The position numbers and the translations under genes are program-made. Shown here piece after piece: positions 54,949-63,044 of a stretch of DNA of 64,000 nucleotides; position 1 is the first letter of the stretch, and each line of letters begins with the position of its first letter. The DNA comes from Ruminococcus sp. (GTDB taxonomy: Bacteria > Bacillota > Clostridia > Oscillospirales > Ruminococcaceae), in assembly GCA_015066805.1 (NCBI GenBank), contig SVNP01000004.1:1-64000 (forward strand). Reading direction: 5' to 3'. Under the pieces are notes generated by a model. It was given only the letters and a program-made list of their open reading frames with translations. It made no database searches and was not told the DNA's origin.

Positions 54949-55589
54949 GCCGTCCTTTACGCATTGCCCTGACCAAGGGCAGACTGGAAAAAGATACGCT
55001 GGGCTTGCTGGAATCTCTTGGCTATGATTGCAGCATCGTGCGGAACAAAGGCCGCCGTCTGATTCTGCCCATTCCCAACGGTAATATGGAAGTCGTGCTG
55101 GCAAAGGCCAATGATGTGATCACCTATGTGGAGCATGGTGTCTGCGATCTGGGCGTGGTGGGTAAGGATACCATCATGGAGATGCAGGGCAAGTTTTACG
55201 AGCTGCTGGATCTGGGCTTTGGCAGATGTAAATTTGCCCTTGCCGTAAAAAAAGGAACCGATTTTTACAGCGGTTTTTCCGTAAAGACCATTGCAACCAA
55301 ATATCCCAATGTATCCCGCAGCTTTTTTGAAGCCAAGGGCATGGATGTGGATATCGTCAAGATCGAAGGCTCTGTGGAGCTTGCACCCTTGCTGGAGCTT
55401 TCCGACGGCATTGTGGATATTGTGGAGACCGGTACTACCCTCAAGGAAAACGGACTGGAAGTATATGAGGATGTAGCACCCATTTCTGCCAGACTGATCG
55501 CCAATACCGTCAGCATGAAGCTGCGCCAGAAGGAGATCGAGGCTCTGACCGATCAGATCGAAGGCTATTTTGCAGAGAACAAGGAGTAA
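54945..55589 (+). CDS. hisG: ATP phosphoribosyltransferase catalytic subunit, short form
   Basis: The 214-residue protein has LRIALTKGRLEKDTLGLLES at the start and the PRPP-binding signature DIVETGTTLKENGLEV. It lacks the C-terminal regulatory domain of long HisG, in agreement with the presence of hisZ. It couples ATP and PRPP, the first step in histidine synthesis. Acidic GGAGG lies within the end of hisZ. Confidence 0.98.
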   Translation: MSRPLRIALTKGRLEKDTLGLLESLGYDCSIVRNKGRRLILPIPNGNMEVVLAKANDVITYVEHGVCDLGVVGKDTIMEMQGKFYELLDLGFGRCKFALAVKKGTDFYSGFSVKTIATKYPNVSRSFFEAKGMDVDIVKIEGSVELAPLLELSDGIVDIVETGTTLKENGLEVYEDVAPISARLIANTVSMKLRQKEIEALTDQIEGYFAENKE

Positions 55590-55595
55590 CTGATT

Positions 55596-56879
55596 ATGCA
55601 GATCATTCATTGTAACGGCGAAGCCGAGCTTCGCTTTTTGGATACCCTCCGCAGCCGCAGCACCGCACCCGATCCCAAGGTGGTGTCTGCCGTTGAGGAG
55701 ATCCTTGAAAGTGTACGCCAAAACGGTGATGCCGCTGTGCGTGCCTATACCGAAAAATTCGACGGAAAATGCCCCGATTGCTTTGAGGTGGATGCAGATA
55801 CCATTGCAGATGCACTGGAGCAGGCCGACCCCAAGTTTGTGGAAGCATTGCTGAATGCCATTGAAAACATTGCGGATTTCCACAACCGCCAGAAGGAGCA
55901 GGGCTTTGTCAACACCCGTGAGGACGGCGTGATCCTCGGACAGAGATTGCGTGGTCTTGCCCGTGTGGGACTGTATGTGCCCGGCGGTACCGCCGCATAT
56001 CCTTCCAGCGTGCTGATGAATGCCATTCCCGCAAAAATTGCCGGTGTAGGTGAGCTGATCATGGTCACACCCCCCGGTAAGGATGGCAAGCCCAACCCCG
56101 ATATTCTGGTGGCTGCCTCTCTTTGCGGCGTAGACAGAGTGTTTCTTATGGGCGGCGCACAGGCTGTGGCGGCTCTGGCATACGGTACCGATACCATTCC
56201 CCGTGTGGATAAGATCGTAGGCCCCGGCAATATTTATGTTGCTACGGCCAAGCGTCTGCTTTACGGCGTGGTGGATATCGACATGGTGGCAGGCCCCAGC
56301 GAGATCCTTGTGATGGCCGATGAAACCGCTAACCCCAAATATGTAGCTGCCGATCTTATGTCTCAGGCAGAGCACGATGTGCTGGCATCCTCTATTCTGG
56401 TCACCACCAGTGAGCGGATTGCCAATGAAACCTGTGCTGAGATCGAAAGACAGCTCAGCTATCTTTCCCGTGCGGAGATCATCAAAAAATCTCTGGCGGA
56501 TTATGGTGCCATTCTCATCTGTGACAGCAATGCACAGGCTGTGATGCTGGCCAATGAGATTGCTCCCGAACACCTGGAAGTGCTGATGGAGAATCCTCTG
56601 GAGTACATCGGCAAGCTGGATAACGCAGGTTCTGTGTTCCTGGGTCAGTATGCTTCCGAGCCTTTGGGTGATTATTATGCAGGCCCCAATCACGTTCTGC
56701 CTACCTCCGGCACTGCAAGATTCTTCTCTCCGCTTTCCGTGTACAGCTTTGTAAAGCGTTCCAGCTATATTTACTATACCGAGGACGCTCTGCGGAATGC
56801 CAAGGATGACATTCTCTGCATTGCCGGCAAAGAGGGTCTGACTGCCCACGCAAATGCTGTGGCAGTACGCTTTGAGTAA
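55596..56879 (+). CDS. hisD: Histidinol dehydrogenase
   Basis: The 427-residue protein has GLYVPGGTAAYPSSVLMNAI, GGAQAVAALAYGTDTIPRVD, KIVGPGNIYVATAKRLL, the zinc and catalytic region SQAEHDVLASS, and PEHLEVLM. It oxidises histidinol to histidine in two NAD steps. It starts 6 bases after hisG. Confidence 0.98.
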   Translation: MQIIHCNGEAELRFLDTLRSRSTAPDPKVVSAVEEILESVRQNGDAAVRAYTEKFDGKCPDCFEVDADTIADALEQADPKFVEALLNAIENIADFHNRQKEQGFVNTREDGVILGQRLRGLARVGLYVPGGTAAYPSSVLMNAIPAKIAGVGELIMVTPPGKDGKPNPDILVAASLCGVDRVFLMGGAQAVAALAYGTDTIPRVDKIVGPGNIYVATAKRLLYGVVDIDMVAGPSEILVMADETANPKYVAADLMSQAEHDVLASSILVTTSERIANETCAEIERQLSYLSRAEIIKKSLADYGAILICDSNAQAVMLANEIAPEHLEVLMENPLEYIGKLDNAGSVFLGQYASEPLGDYYAGPNHVLPTSGTARFFSPLSVYSFVKRSSYIYYTEDALRNAKDDILCIAGKEGLTAHANAVAVRFE

Positions 56880-56898
56880 GCAGAGGGGAGGTCTGGTT

Positions 56899-57954
56899 AT
56901 GCCTAAACTTCCGCAAAAGCTGACTGCATTGAAGCCCTATGATCCTATTACCGGCACCTATGATGTGCGTCTGGACGCCAATGAATCCTATTTTGATCTG
57001 CCCTCTGTGCTGAAAGCAAAGATCGCAAACCGCATTGAGGAGCTGGATTTTAACCGTTATCCCGATCCGCTTGCCACCGAAACCATCCGGGCATTTGCCG
57101 CTTATTACGGCGTAGATGAAAACCTCGTTACTGCCGGCAACGGCTCCGATGAGCTGATCGGTATTCTGGCAAACAGCTTTTTGGCAAAAGGCGGCAAGCT
57201 GGTTACGGTTTCCCATGATTTTTCCATGTACCGCTTTTATGCAGCCCTGTCGGAAATTGAAACTGTGGTGGTGCCCAAAAATGCCAACCTGCAGATTGAT
57301 ACCGACAAGCTGATCGAGGCCTGTCAAACTGCGGATGCCGTGATATTTTCCAACCCATGCAATCCTACCTCTCTGGGTCTGCCCCGTACAGAGGTGATCC
57401 GCCTGCTGGAGTCTGTTTCCTGTCTGGTGATCGTAGATGAGGCCTACATGGATTTCTGGGATGAATCAGTTATGGACCTGGTAACTAGGTATGAGCATCT
57501 CATTGTGCTGCGTACCTGCTCCAAGGCCATTGGTCTGGCTGCTGCCAGAATGGGCTTTGCGGTGGCAAATCCCTACCTTACCGGATTGCTGCGTGCAGCC
57601 AAATCCCCCTATAACTGTGATTCTGTCAGTCAGGCTATCGCTGCCACCGTGTTAAGCGAGCCTGCTTTGCTGGAGCACTGCCGCAATGAGATCATTCTGC
57701 AAACCCAGCGTTTGTATACTGCTGTGTCCAATCTGGTGAAGCAGTACCCCAATATTCTGGATGCGGTTTATCCCACCAGAACCAATTTTATCTTTGTAAA
57801 AACCGCCTATGCCCATGAGATCTATGAGTCTCTGGCAAAGGAAGGCATTGCAGTACGCTGCTTTGAAAACGGTCTTCGCATTTGTGCAGGCAACCGTCGG
57901 GAGCAGACCTTGCTGATGAATGCGCTGGAGCATATTTTGCAGCCCATTGGCTGA
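56899..57954 (+). CDS. hisC: Histidinol-phosphate aminotransferase
   Basis: ATG at 56899 follows GGGGAGG. The 351-residue fold-type I PLP enzyme has LDANESYFDLP, AGNGSDELIGILANSF, NPCNPTSLG, VDEAYMDFW, and the PLP lysine in RTCSKAIGLAAARMGF. It transaminates imidazole-acetol phosphate. Confidence 0.96.
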   Translation: MPKLPQKLTALKPYDPITGTYDVRLDANESYFDLPSVLKAKIANRIEELDFNRYPDPLATETIRAFAAYYGVDENLVTAGNGSDELIGILANSFLAKGGKLVTVSHDFSMYRFYAALSEIETVVVPKNANLQIDTDKLIEACQTADAVIFSNPCNPTSLGLPRTEVIRLLESVSCLVIVDEAYMDFWDESVMDLVTRYEHLIVLRTCSKAIGLAAARMGFAVANPYLTGLLRAAKSPYNCDSVSQAIAATVLSEPALLEHCRNEIILQTQRLYTAVSNLVKQYPNILDAVYPTRTNFIFVKTAYAHEIYESLAKEGIAVRCFENGLRICAGNRREQTLLMNALEHILQPIG

Positions 57955-57973
57955 AACAAAGGAGGCATTTGCC

Positions 57974-58558
57974 ATGAGAACCGCTACCGTCACCCGTAAT
58001 ACTGCCGAAACGCAAATCACTGTGACCGTTGCTTTGGATGGTAAGGGCATCAGCGATATTGCAACGGGCATCGGCTTTTTTGATCATATGCTCACTGCCC
58101 TTTCCAAGCATAGCGGCATTAGCATGAATATCCGTACAGTGGGTGATCTGGAAGTGGATGCCCACCATACCGTAGAAGATACGGGCATTGTGCTGGGTCA
58201 GGCTTTGGGTCAGGCCTTGGGTGATAAATCCGGCATTGCCCGTTACGGCAGCGCATATATCCCCATGGATGAGGCACTGTCATTCTGTGCGCTGGATCTT
58301 TCCAACAGACCCTTTCTGGTCTTTCAGGGCAGCTTTACCAATGCTATGATCGGCAGCTACGATGCCTGCCTGACGGAAGAATTTTTCCGTGCACTGGCTT
58401 TTAACGCAGGGATCACCCTGCACCTGAATATGATGTACGGCTCCAACGATCATCATAAATGTGAAGCCTTGTACAAGGCGTTTGCCCATGCCCTTAGGGC
58501 AGCCATCCGTTATAATGAGGATGGTACCGTACTTTCCACCAAAGGAGTTTTAGCATGA
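57974..58558 (+). CDS. hisB: Imidazoleglycerol-phosphate dehydratase
   Basis: The 194-residue monofunctional enzyme has the manganese-binding motifs FFDHMLTALSKHSG, DAHHTVEDTGIVLGQAL and MYGSNDHHKCEALYKAFA. It lacks the phosphatase half found in enteric HisB. GGAGG precedes the ATG, and its stop overlaps hisH. Confidence 0.98.
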   Translation: MRTATVTRNTAETQITVTVALDGKGISDIATGIGFFDHMLTALSKHSGISMNIRTVGDLEVDAHHTVEDTGIVLGQALGQALGDKSGIARYGSAYIPMDEALSFCALDLSNRPFLVFQGSFTNAMIGSYDACLTEEFFRALAFNAGITLHLNMMYGSNDHHKCEALYKAFAHALRAAIRYNEDGTVLSTKGVLA

Positions 58559-59160
58559 TCGCTGTCATTGATTACGGCGCAGGCAATCTGTTTTCGGTCT
58601 GCAATGCGCTGGAATATCTGGGGCTGCCCCATAAGCTGACCAAGGATGCCGCTGATCTTCAGGCCGCCGATGGTCTGATCCTGCCCGGTGTGGGTGCTTT
58701 TCCTGCCGGTATGCAAATGCTGCATGAAAGCGGTTTGGTTACCGTCATCCGTGAGGAGTCCAAGAAAAAGCCGCTGCTGGGTATCTGCCTTGGTATGCAG
58801 ATGCTGCTGGAGGAAAGCGATGAGGTTGCACCCTGCAAGGGTCTGGGACTCATCAAGGGCAGCGTCCATCGGATTCCTTCTCAGAAAGTCATTATTCCCC
58901 ATATGGGCTGGAACGAGCTGACGATTCTGCAGGAGGACTGCCCCCTGCTGAAGGATCTCCAAAAGCCCCTGTATACCTATTTTGTCCATTCCTACCAGGC
59001 ATTCTGCGATGATAAAAACATTGTTGCCTATGCCGATTACGACGGAAAAATTCCCGCACTCATCACCGATGGCGGCTATGTGTTCGGCGCCCAGTTCCAC
59101 CCCGAAAAATCGGGCGAACAGGGCTTGCAGATGCTGCGGAATTTCGGAGGAATGCTGTAA
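58555..59160 (+). CDS. hisH: Imidazole glycerol phosphate synthase, glutamine amidotransferase subunit
   Basis: The 201-residue class I amidotransferase has the nucleophile Cys78 in LLGICLGMQMLLEES and the His/Glu pair in FGAQFHPEKSG. It supplies ammonia to HisF. It overlaps hisB by 4 bases and hisA by 1 base. Confidence 0.98.
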   Translation: MIAVIDYGAGNLFSVCNALEYLGLPHKLTKDAADLQAADGLILPGVGAFPAGMQMLHESGLVTVIREESKKKPLLGICLGMQMLLEESDEVAPCKGLGLIKGSVHRIPSQKVIIPHMGWNELTILQEDCPLLKDLQKPLYTYFVHSYQAFCDDKNIVAYADYDGKIPALITDGGYVFGAQFHPEKSGEQGLQMLRNFGGML

Positions 59161-60323
59161 TGTTTATTTTACCTGCCATTGATATCCATAAGGGACAGTG
59201 TGTGCGTCTGGTACAGGGCGATTACGCAACTGCCGCCAAGGTAGCGGAAGATCCGCTGGAAACCGCCAAAAAATTTGAGTCTGCCGGTGCCAAATGGATC
59301 CACATGGTGGATCTGGATGGTGCCAAGGCAGGCTATCCTGTCAATACCGAGATCTACCGCAATATTGCCGAGAATACCAATCTGAAGGTAGAGGTAGGCG
59401 GCGGTATCCGCAGTATGGAAACCATCCGTGCTTATTTGGATCTGGGCATCAGCCGCGTGATCTTAGGCTCCGCCGCATTGAAAAATCCGCAGTTGGTAGC
59501 AGATGCCATTGCGGAATTTGGCAGCGAGAAGATCGTAGTGGGCATTGATGCCAAAAATGAGATGGTTGCCACCGAAGGCTGGCTGGAAACCTCTGATGTG
59601 CATTATATTGATCTTGCCCATAAGATGGTTGCAATGGGCGTGCGGTATCTGATCTTTACGGATATCTCCAAGGATGGTACCCTTTCCGGTGTCAATGCAC
59701 AGCAGCTTGCAGCTTTGGCAAAAGCCACAGCAGGGCAGTGCAATATCATTGCCAGCGGCGGTGTGCATACCATGGAAGATATCTTCATCTGCCGTGATAT
59801 GGGTCTTTACGGCACCATCTGCGGCAAATCCATCTATCAGGGCACGCTGGATCTTGCGGAGGCCATTGCAGCTTCCCGTACACTGACGATCCGCCCTATG
59901 CAGATCACGGATTATGCCGCTTTGTATGAACTGTGGGTGGCCTGCGGCAACGGTCTGAACAACCTGGATGATTCCGAAGAAGGCGTAGCAAAATATCTCA
60001 GACGCAACCCAAATACCTCGTTTGTGGCCGAAGAAAACGGCAAGGTAGTGGGTGCTGTGCTGGCAGGGCACGATGGCAGACGCGGATTCATTCAGCATAT
60101 GGCTGTGGATGCTGCCCGCAGACGCAGAGGCATCGGCAGCAAACTGGTGACCGTTTGTCTGGATGCCATGAAGCAAGAGGGGATCCATAAGGTTGCACTG
60201 GTTGCCTTTAAGCGCAATCAGACCGGAAATGCATTCTGGGAACAGCAGGGCTTTACCGTGCGTGAGGATTTGAATTATCGGAATCTTGCGCTTTGCGATA
60301 TGATCCGCTTTGACCCTGAATGA
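59160..60323 (+). CDS. hisA: HisA isomerase fused to a C-terminal GNAT acetyltransferase domain
   Basis: Residues 1-240 are a complete HisA barrel: LPAIDIHKGQCVRL (Asp8), VEVGGGIRS, VVGIDAKN (Asp130), IFTDISKDGTLSG and ASGGVHTMEDI. Residues 241-387 are a GNAT domain (LTIRPMQITDYAALYELW, GFIQHMAVDAARRRRGIG with the acetyl-CoA loop, and QTGNAFWEQQGFTVREDLNY). There is no stop between the two and the junction is short. HisA isomerises ProFAR; the acetyltransferase's substrate is unknown. The GNAT domain may be an independent enzyme captured by the operon. Confidence 0.95.
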   Translation: MFILPAIDIHKGQCVRLVQGDYATAAKVAEDPLETAKKFESAGAKWIHMVDLDGAKAGYPVNTEIYRNIAENTNLKVEVGGGIRSMETIRAYLDLGISRVILGSAALKNPQLVADAIAEFGSEKIVVGIDAKNEMVATEGWLETSDVHYIDLAHKMVAMGVRYLIFTDISKDGTLSGVNAQQLAALAKATAGQCNIIASGGVHTMEDIFICRDMGLYGTICGKSIYQGTLDLAEAIAASRTLTIRPMQITDYAALYELWVACGNGLNNLDDSEEGVAKYLRRNPNTSFVAEENGKVVGAVLAGHDGRRGFIQHMAVDAARRRRGIGSKLVTVCLDAMKQEGIHKVALVAFKRNQTGNAFWEQQGFTVREDLNYRNLALCDMIRFDPE

Positions 60324-60344
60324 TTATGCACGAGGCAATCCGAT

Positions 60345-60797
60345 ATGCAAGAGTGGAATGAAATAGATACCGACGCGGATATTGAAAAACTCGGAAGTCT
60401 GCATGATTCGGTGATCGTATCTGTTGAATATCACAGCGGATGCGCAGGCAATCGAAGTGGACTTACCTGCTGGACAGAAAAAGATCAGCACACTGCTTCG
60501 GTTATCATCGACCACTCGTGGACAGGCAGAATCGAACTTCTATTCACGGGTGTAAGATGCTGTGTCATCTCAGGATTTACGGAAAATTACACGAAGGAAA
60601 TCTATGGCTGCAATCTGTTTTTTCGTACCGATTTATTGGGAAAGACACGAGACGACAGGCTGATCGTATGGACGGATGGCGGTGACATCTCTTTGGAGAA
60701 TCTATGCACCAATCTGAACGGAAACGGACAGACAGTTATCATTGCCGAACGTTTGAAATGGCGATACATTGAAAAATTCGACGAATGTAGAGGGTGA
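60345..60797 (+). CDS. Hypothetical protein, 150 aa, inserted between hisA and hisF
   Basis: Begins MQEWNEIDTDADIEKLGSLH. No known family is recognised; LGSLHDSVIVSVEYHSG and TGRIELLFTGVRC have the feel of small beta-rich immunity-type proteins. No signal or membrane segment. The 21 bases before it hold no strong ribosome site. It ends 6 bases before hisF and overlaps nothing, so it is cotranscribed. Its codon use looks less biased than that of its neighbours. Confidence 0.7.
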   Translation: MQEWNEIDTDADIEKLGSLHDSVIVSVEYHSGCAGNRSGLTCWTEKDQHTASVIIDHSWTGRIELLFTGVRCCVISGFTENYTKEIYGCNLFFRTDLLGKTRDDRLIVWTDGGDISLENLCTNLNGNGQTVIIAERLKWRYIEKFDECRG

Positions 60798-60803
60798 GAG
60801 AGA

Positions 60804-61559
60804 ATGCTTGCAAAAAGAATTATCCCTTGTTTGGATGTGCGCCACGGCAAAGTGGTGAAGGGCGTAAACTTTGAGGGCGTCAAGGATGTGGGTGATCCCA
60901 TTGCCTGCGCCGCAGAATACAACCGTCAGGGTGCCGATGAACTGGTGTTTTACGATATCGTTGCCTCCCACGAGGGCAGAGGCGTTTTTCTGGATGTGGT
61001 GCGTGAGACCGCCAAAAAGGTGTTTATTCCGCTGACCGTAGGCGGTGGTATTGCATCTGTTGCCGATATGCGTGATACCCTGCGTGCCGGTGCGGATAAA
61101 ATCAGCATTAACTCCTCGGCGGTGAAAAATCCTTCACTGATCTCCGAGGGTGCAGAGGTGTTTGGCTCCCAGTGCATTGTGGTGGGTATTGATGCCAAGC
61201 GTAACGGCAAGGGCGGCTATACGGTATATGTCAACGGCGGCCGTATTGATATGCAAATCGACCTCATCGAATGGGTGAGAGAGATTCAGGCGAGAGGTGC
61301 AGGTGAAATTTGTCTGAACTCCATTGATACCGACGGCGTGCGCGGCGGTTTTGATATCGAAATGCTGCAGGCGGTCTGCGCCAACGTGACCATCCCCGTG
61401 ATCGCCAGCGGCGGTGCGGGTAAATGCTCCGATTTTGCAACGGCATTTCAGCAGACGGGTGCAACGGCTGCCCTGGCAGCATCCCTGTTCCATTTTGGAG
61501 AGCTGACAGTGGCTCAGGTCAAGGAAGACTGCCGCAGCAAAGGCATTATTGTACGATAA
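60804..61559 (+). CDS. hisF: Imidazole glycerol phosphate synthase, cyclase subunit
   Basis: The 251-residue TIM barrel has the catalytic Asp11 in [35 protein letters not shown] with the second catalytic Asp, and [12 protein letters not shown]. With HisH it closes the imidazole ring and releases AICAR. AGAGGG precedes the ATG. A terminator follows. Confidence 0.98.
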   Translation: MLAKRIIPCLDVRHGKVVKGVNFEGVKDVGDPIACAAEYNRQGADELVFYDIVASHEGRGVFLDVVRETAKKVFIPLTVGGGIASVADMRDTLRAGADKISINSSAVKNPSLISEGAEVFGSQCIVVGIDAKRNGKGGYTVYVNGGRIDMQIDLIEWVREIQARGAGEICLNSIDTDGVRGGFDIEMLQAVCANVTIPVIASGGAGKCSDFATAFQQTGATAALAASLFHFGELTVAQVKEDCRSKGIIVR

Positions 61560-61564
61560 CCATC

Positions 61565-61598
61565 AGAAAAGTCCGTTGTTTGTACGGGCTTTTCTCTT
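61565..61598 (+). terminator. Terminator of the his operon
   Basis: AGAAAAGTCCGT (61565-61576) pairs with ACGGGCTTTTCT (61584-61595) with one wobble, followed by a T-rich stretch. The MATE gene starts soon after and may be read through. Confidence 0.8.
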
Positions 61599-61616
61599 TC
61601 TGTAAGGAGGAAAACT

Positions 61617-63008
61617 ATGAGTCGATCTGCCGGCAATCAGCGCTTTTTGAAGCGTACACTGCTGATTGCCGTTCCTGTTATGATACAAAACCTGATCACC
61701 AATTTTGTTGCCCTCATCGACAATATTATGGTAGGTAGAGTCGGCACCGAGGAAATGTCCGGTGTAGCAATTGTGAATCAGCTTTTGTTTGTGTTCAACA
61801 TTACTATTTTCGGTGTGATATCCGGTGCGGGTATTTTTTGTGCCCAGTTTTTCGGCAAAGCCGATCATACCGGTGTGCGGCATACCTTTCGGTTCAAATT
61901 CATCAGTGCCATGCTGGTCACTGTGCTGGGCATCCTGCTGTTTGTGCTGGCGGGAGATCCGCTGATCCGCCTGTATCTCCATGAAACCGAAGAAGGACTG
62001 GATCTGGAAGCAACCTTTGGCTTTGCCAAAGAATACCTGGCGGTCATGCTCATTGGTCTGATCCCTTTTTCGCTGGAGCAGGTTTATGCAGGTACCCTGC
62101 GCGAGGGCGGTATTGCGCTGCCGCCAATGGTAGCGGGTATCATTGCAGTACTGGTAAATACCATCTGCAACGCCCTGTTGATTTTTGGTATCGGGCCATT
62201 CCCGGTCATGGGTGTGCGTGGTGCCGCCATTGCAACTGTGCTGGCAAGATGCATCCAGTGTGCCATTGTGGTGATCTGGACACATCTGCACAGAGAAAAG
62301 CTGCCTTTTATACAGGGCGCATACCGTTCTCTGCATATTCCAAAGGAGCTGCGGAACCGTATTTTTATCAAAGGGCTGCTGCCCCTTACTGCAAACGAGT
62401 GTCTTTGGTCGGCAGGCGTGGCTATGCTGGCACAGTGCTATTCTGTCCGTGGATTGGATGTAGTAGCCGGCCTGAACATTTCCAACACCGTGGTCAATCT
62501 GTTTAATGTGCTGTACATTGCCTTTGGCTCGGGTGTATCGGTGGTCATCGGACAGTTGCTGGGTGCCAATGATCTGGCAGGAGCCAAAAAAGCTGCACCC
62601 AGACTGATCTGGTGTGCAGCGGGCATCTGTGTGGTGGTAGGCGGCATCATGGCTTGCTTTGCGGGTATCTTCCCCATGGCATACAATACTACCGATGCGG
62701 TGCGCCAACTGGCAACACAGTTTATTCTGGTCAGTGCCGTGATCATGCCCATACACGGTTTGCTGCACGCCATGTATTTCACCTTGCGTGCAGGAGGCAA
62801 AACCATCATTACCTTTTTGTTTGATTGCGGTTTTTCGTGGGGTGTTACCGTGCCCGTTGCATTTGTGCTTTCTCATTACACCGCAATGCCGATCATCGGC
62901 GTATATGCCTGTGCACAGGGCGTGGAGCTGGTCAAGGTCATCATCGGCTGGGTGCTGATCCACAAAGGAGTCTGGCTTTCCAATATCGTCACCGAAAATG
63001 CACAGTAA
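61617..63008 (+). CDS. MATE family efflux transporter
   Basis: The 463-residue protein has 12 membrane segments and a two-half plan. Near the start are LIAVPVMIQNLITNFVALID and NIMVGRVGTEEMSGVAIVNQ, both typical of MATE exporters. It should expel drugs or metabolites using sodium or proton flow. AAGGAGG precedes the ATG. No regulator is adjacent. Confidence 0.95.
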   Translation: MSRSAGNQRFLKRTLLIAVPVMIQNLITNFVALIDNIMVGRVGTEEMSGVAIVNQLLFVFNITIFGVISGAGIFCAQFFGKADHTGVRHTFRFKFISAMLVTVLGILLFVLAGDPLIRLYLHETEEGLDLEATFGFAKEYLAVMLIGLIPFSLEQVYAGTLREGGIALPPMVAGIIAVLVNTICNALLIFGIGPFPVMGVRGAAIATVLARCIQCAIVVIWTHLHREKLPFIQGAYRSLHIPKELRNRIFIKGLLPLTANECLWSAGVAMLAQCYSVRGLDVVAGLNISNTVVNLFNVLYIAFGSGVSVVIGQLLGANDLAGAKKAAPRLIWCAAGICVVVGGIMACFAGIFPMAYNTTDAVRQLATQFILVSAVIMPIHGLLHAMYFTLRAGGKTIITFLFDCGFSWGVTVPVAFVLSHYTAMPIIGVYACAQGVELVKVIIGWVLIHKGVWLSNIVTENAQ

Positions 63009-63044
63009 AAAAACAGGGTGAACTTGTGTTCACCCTGTTTTTTT
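63007..63044. terminator. Bidirectional terminator between MATE and amidohydrolase genes
   Basis: AAACAGGGTGAAC (63011-63023) pairs with GTTCACCCTGTTT (63028-63040) around a 4-base loop, with A-run and T-run on the two sides. Confidence 0.95.

Noticed and set aside
54957-56849. 630-codon open frame on the minus strand
   Set aside because: Antisense to hisG and hisD, no recognisable protein features.
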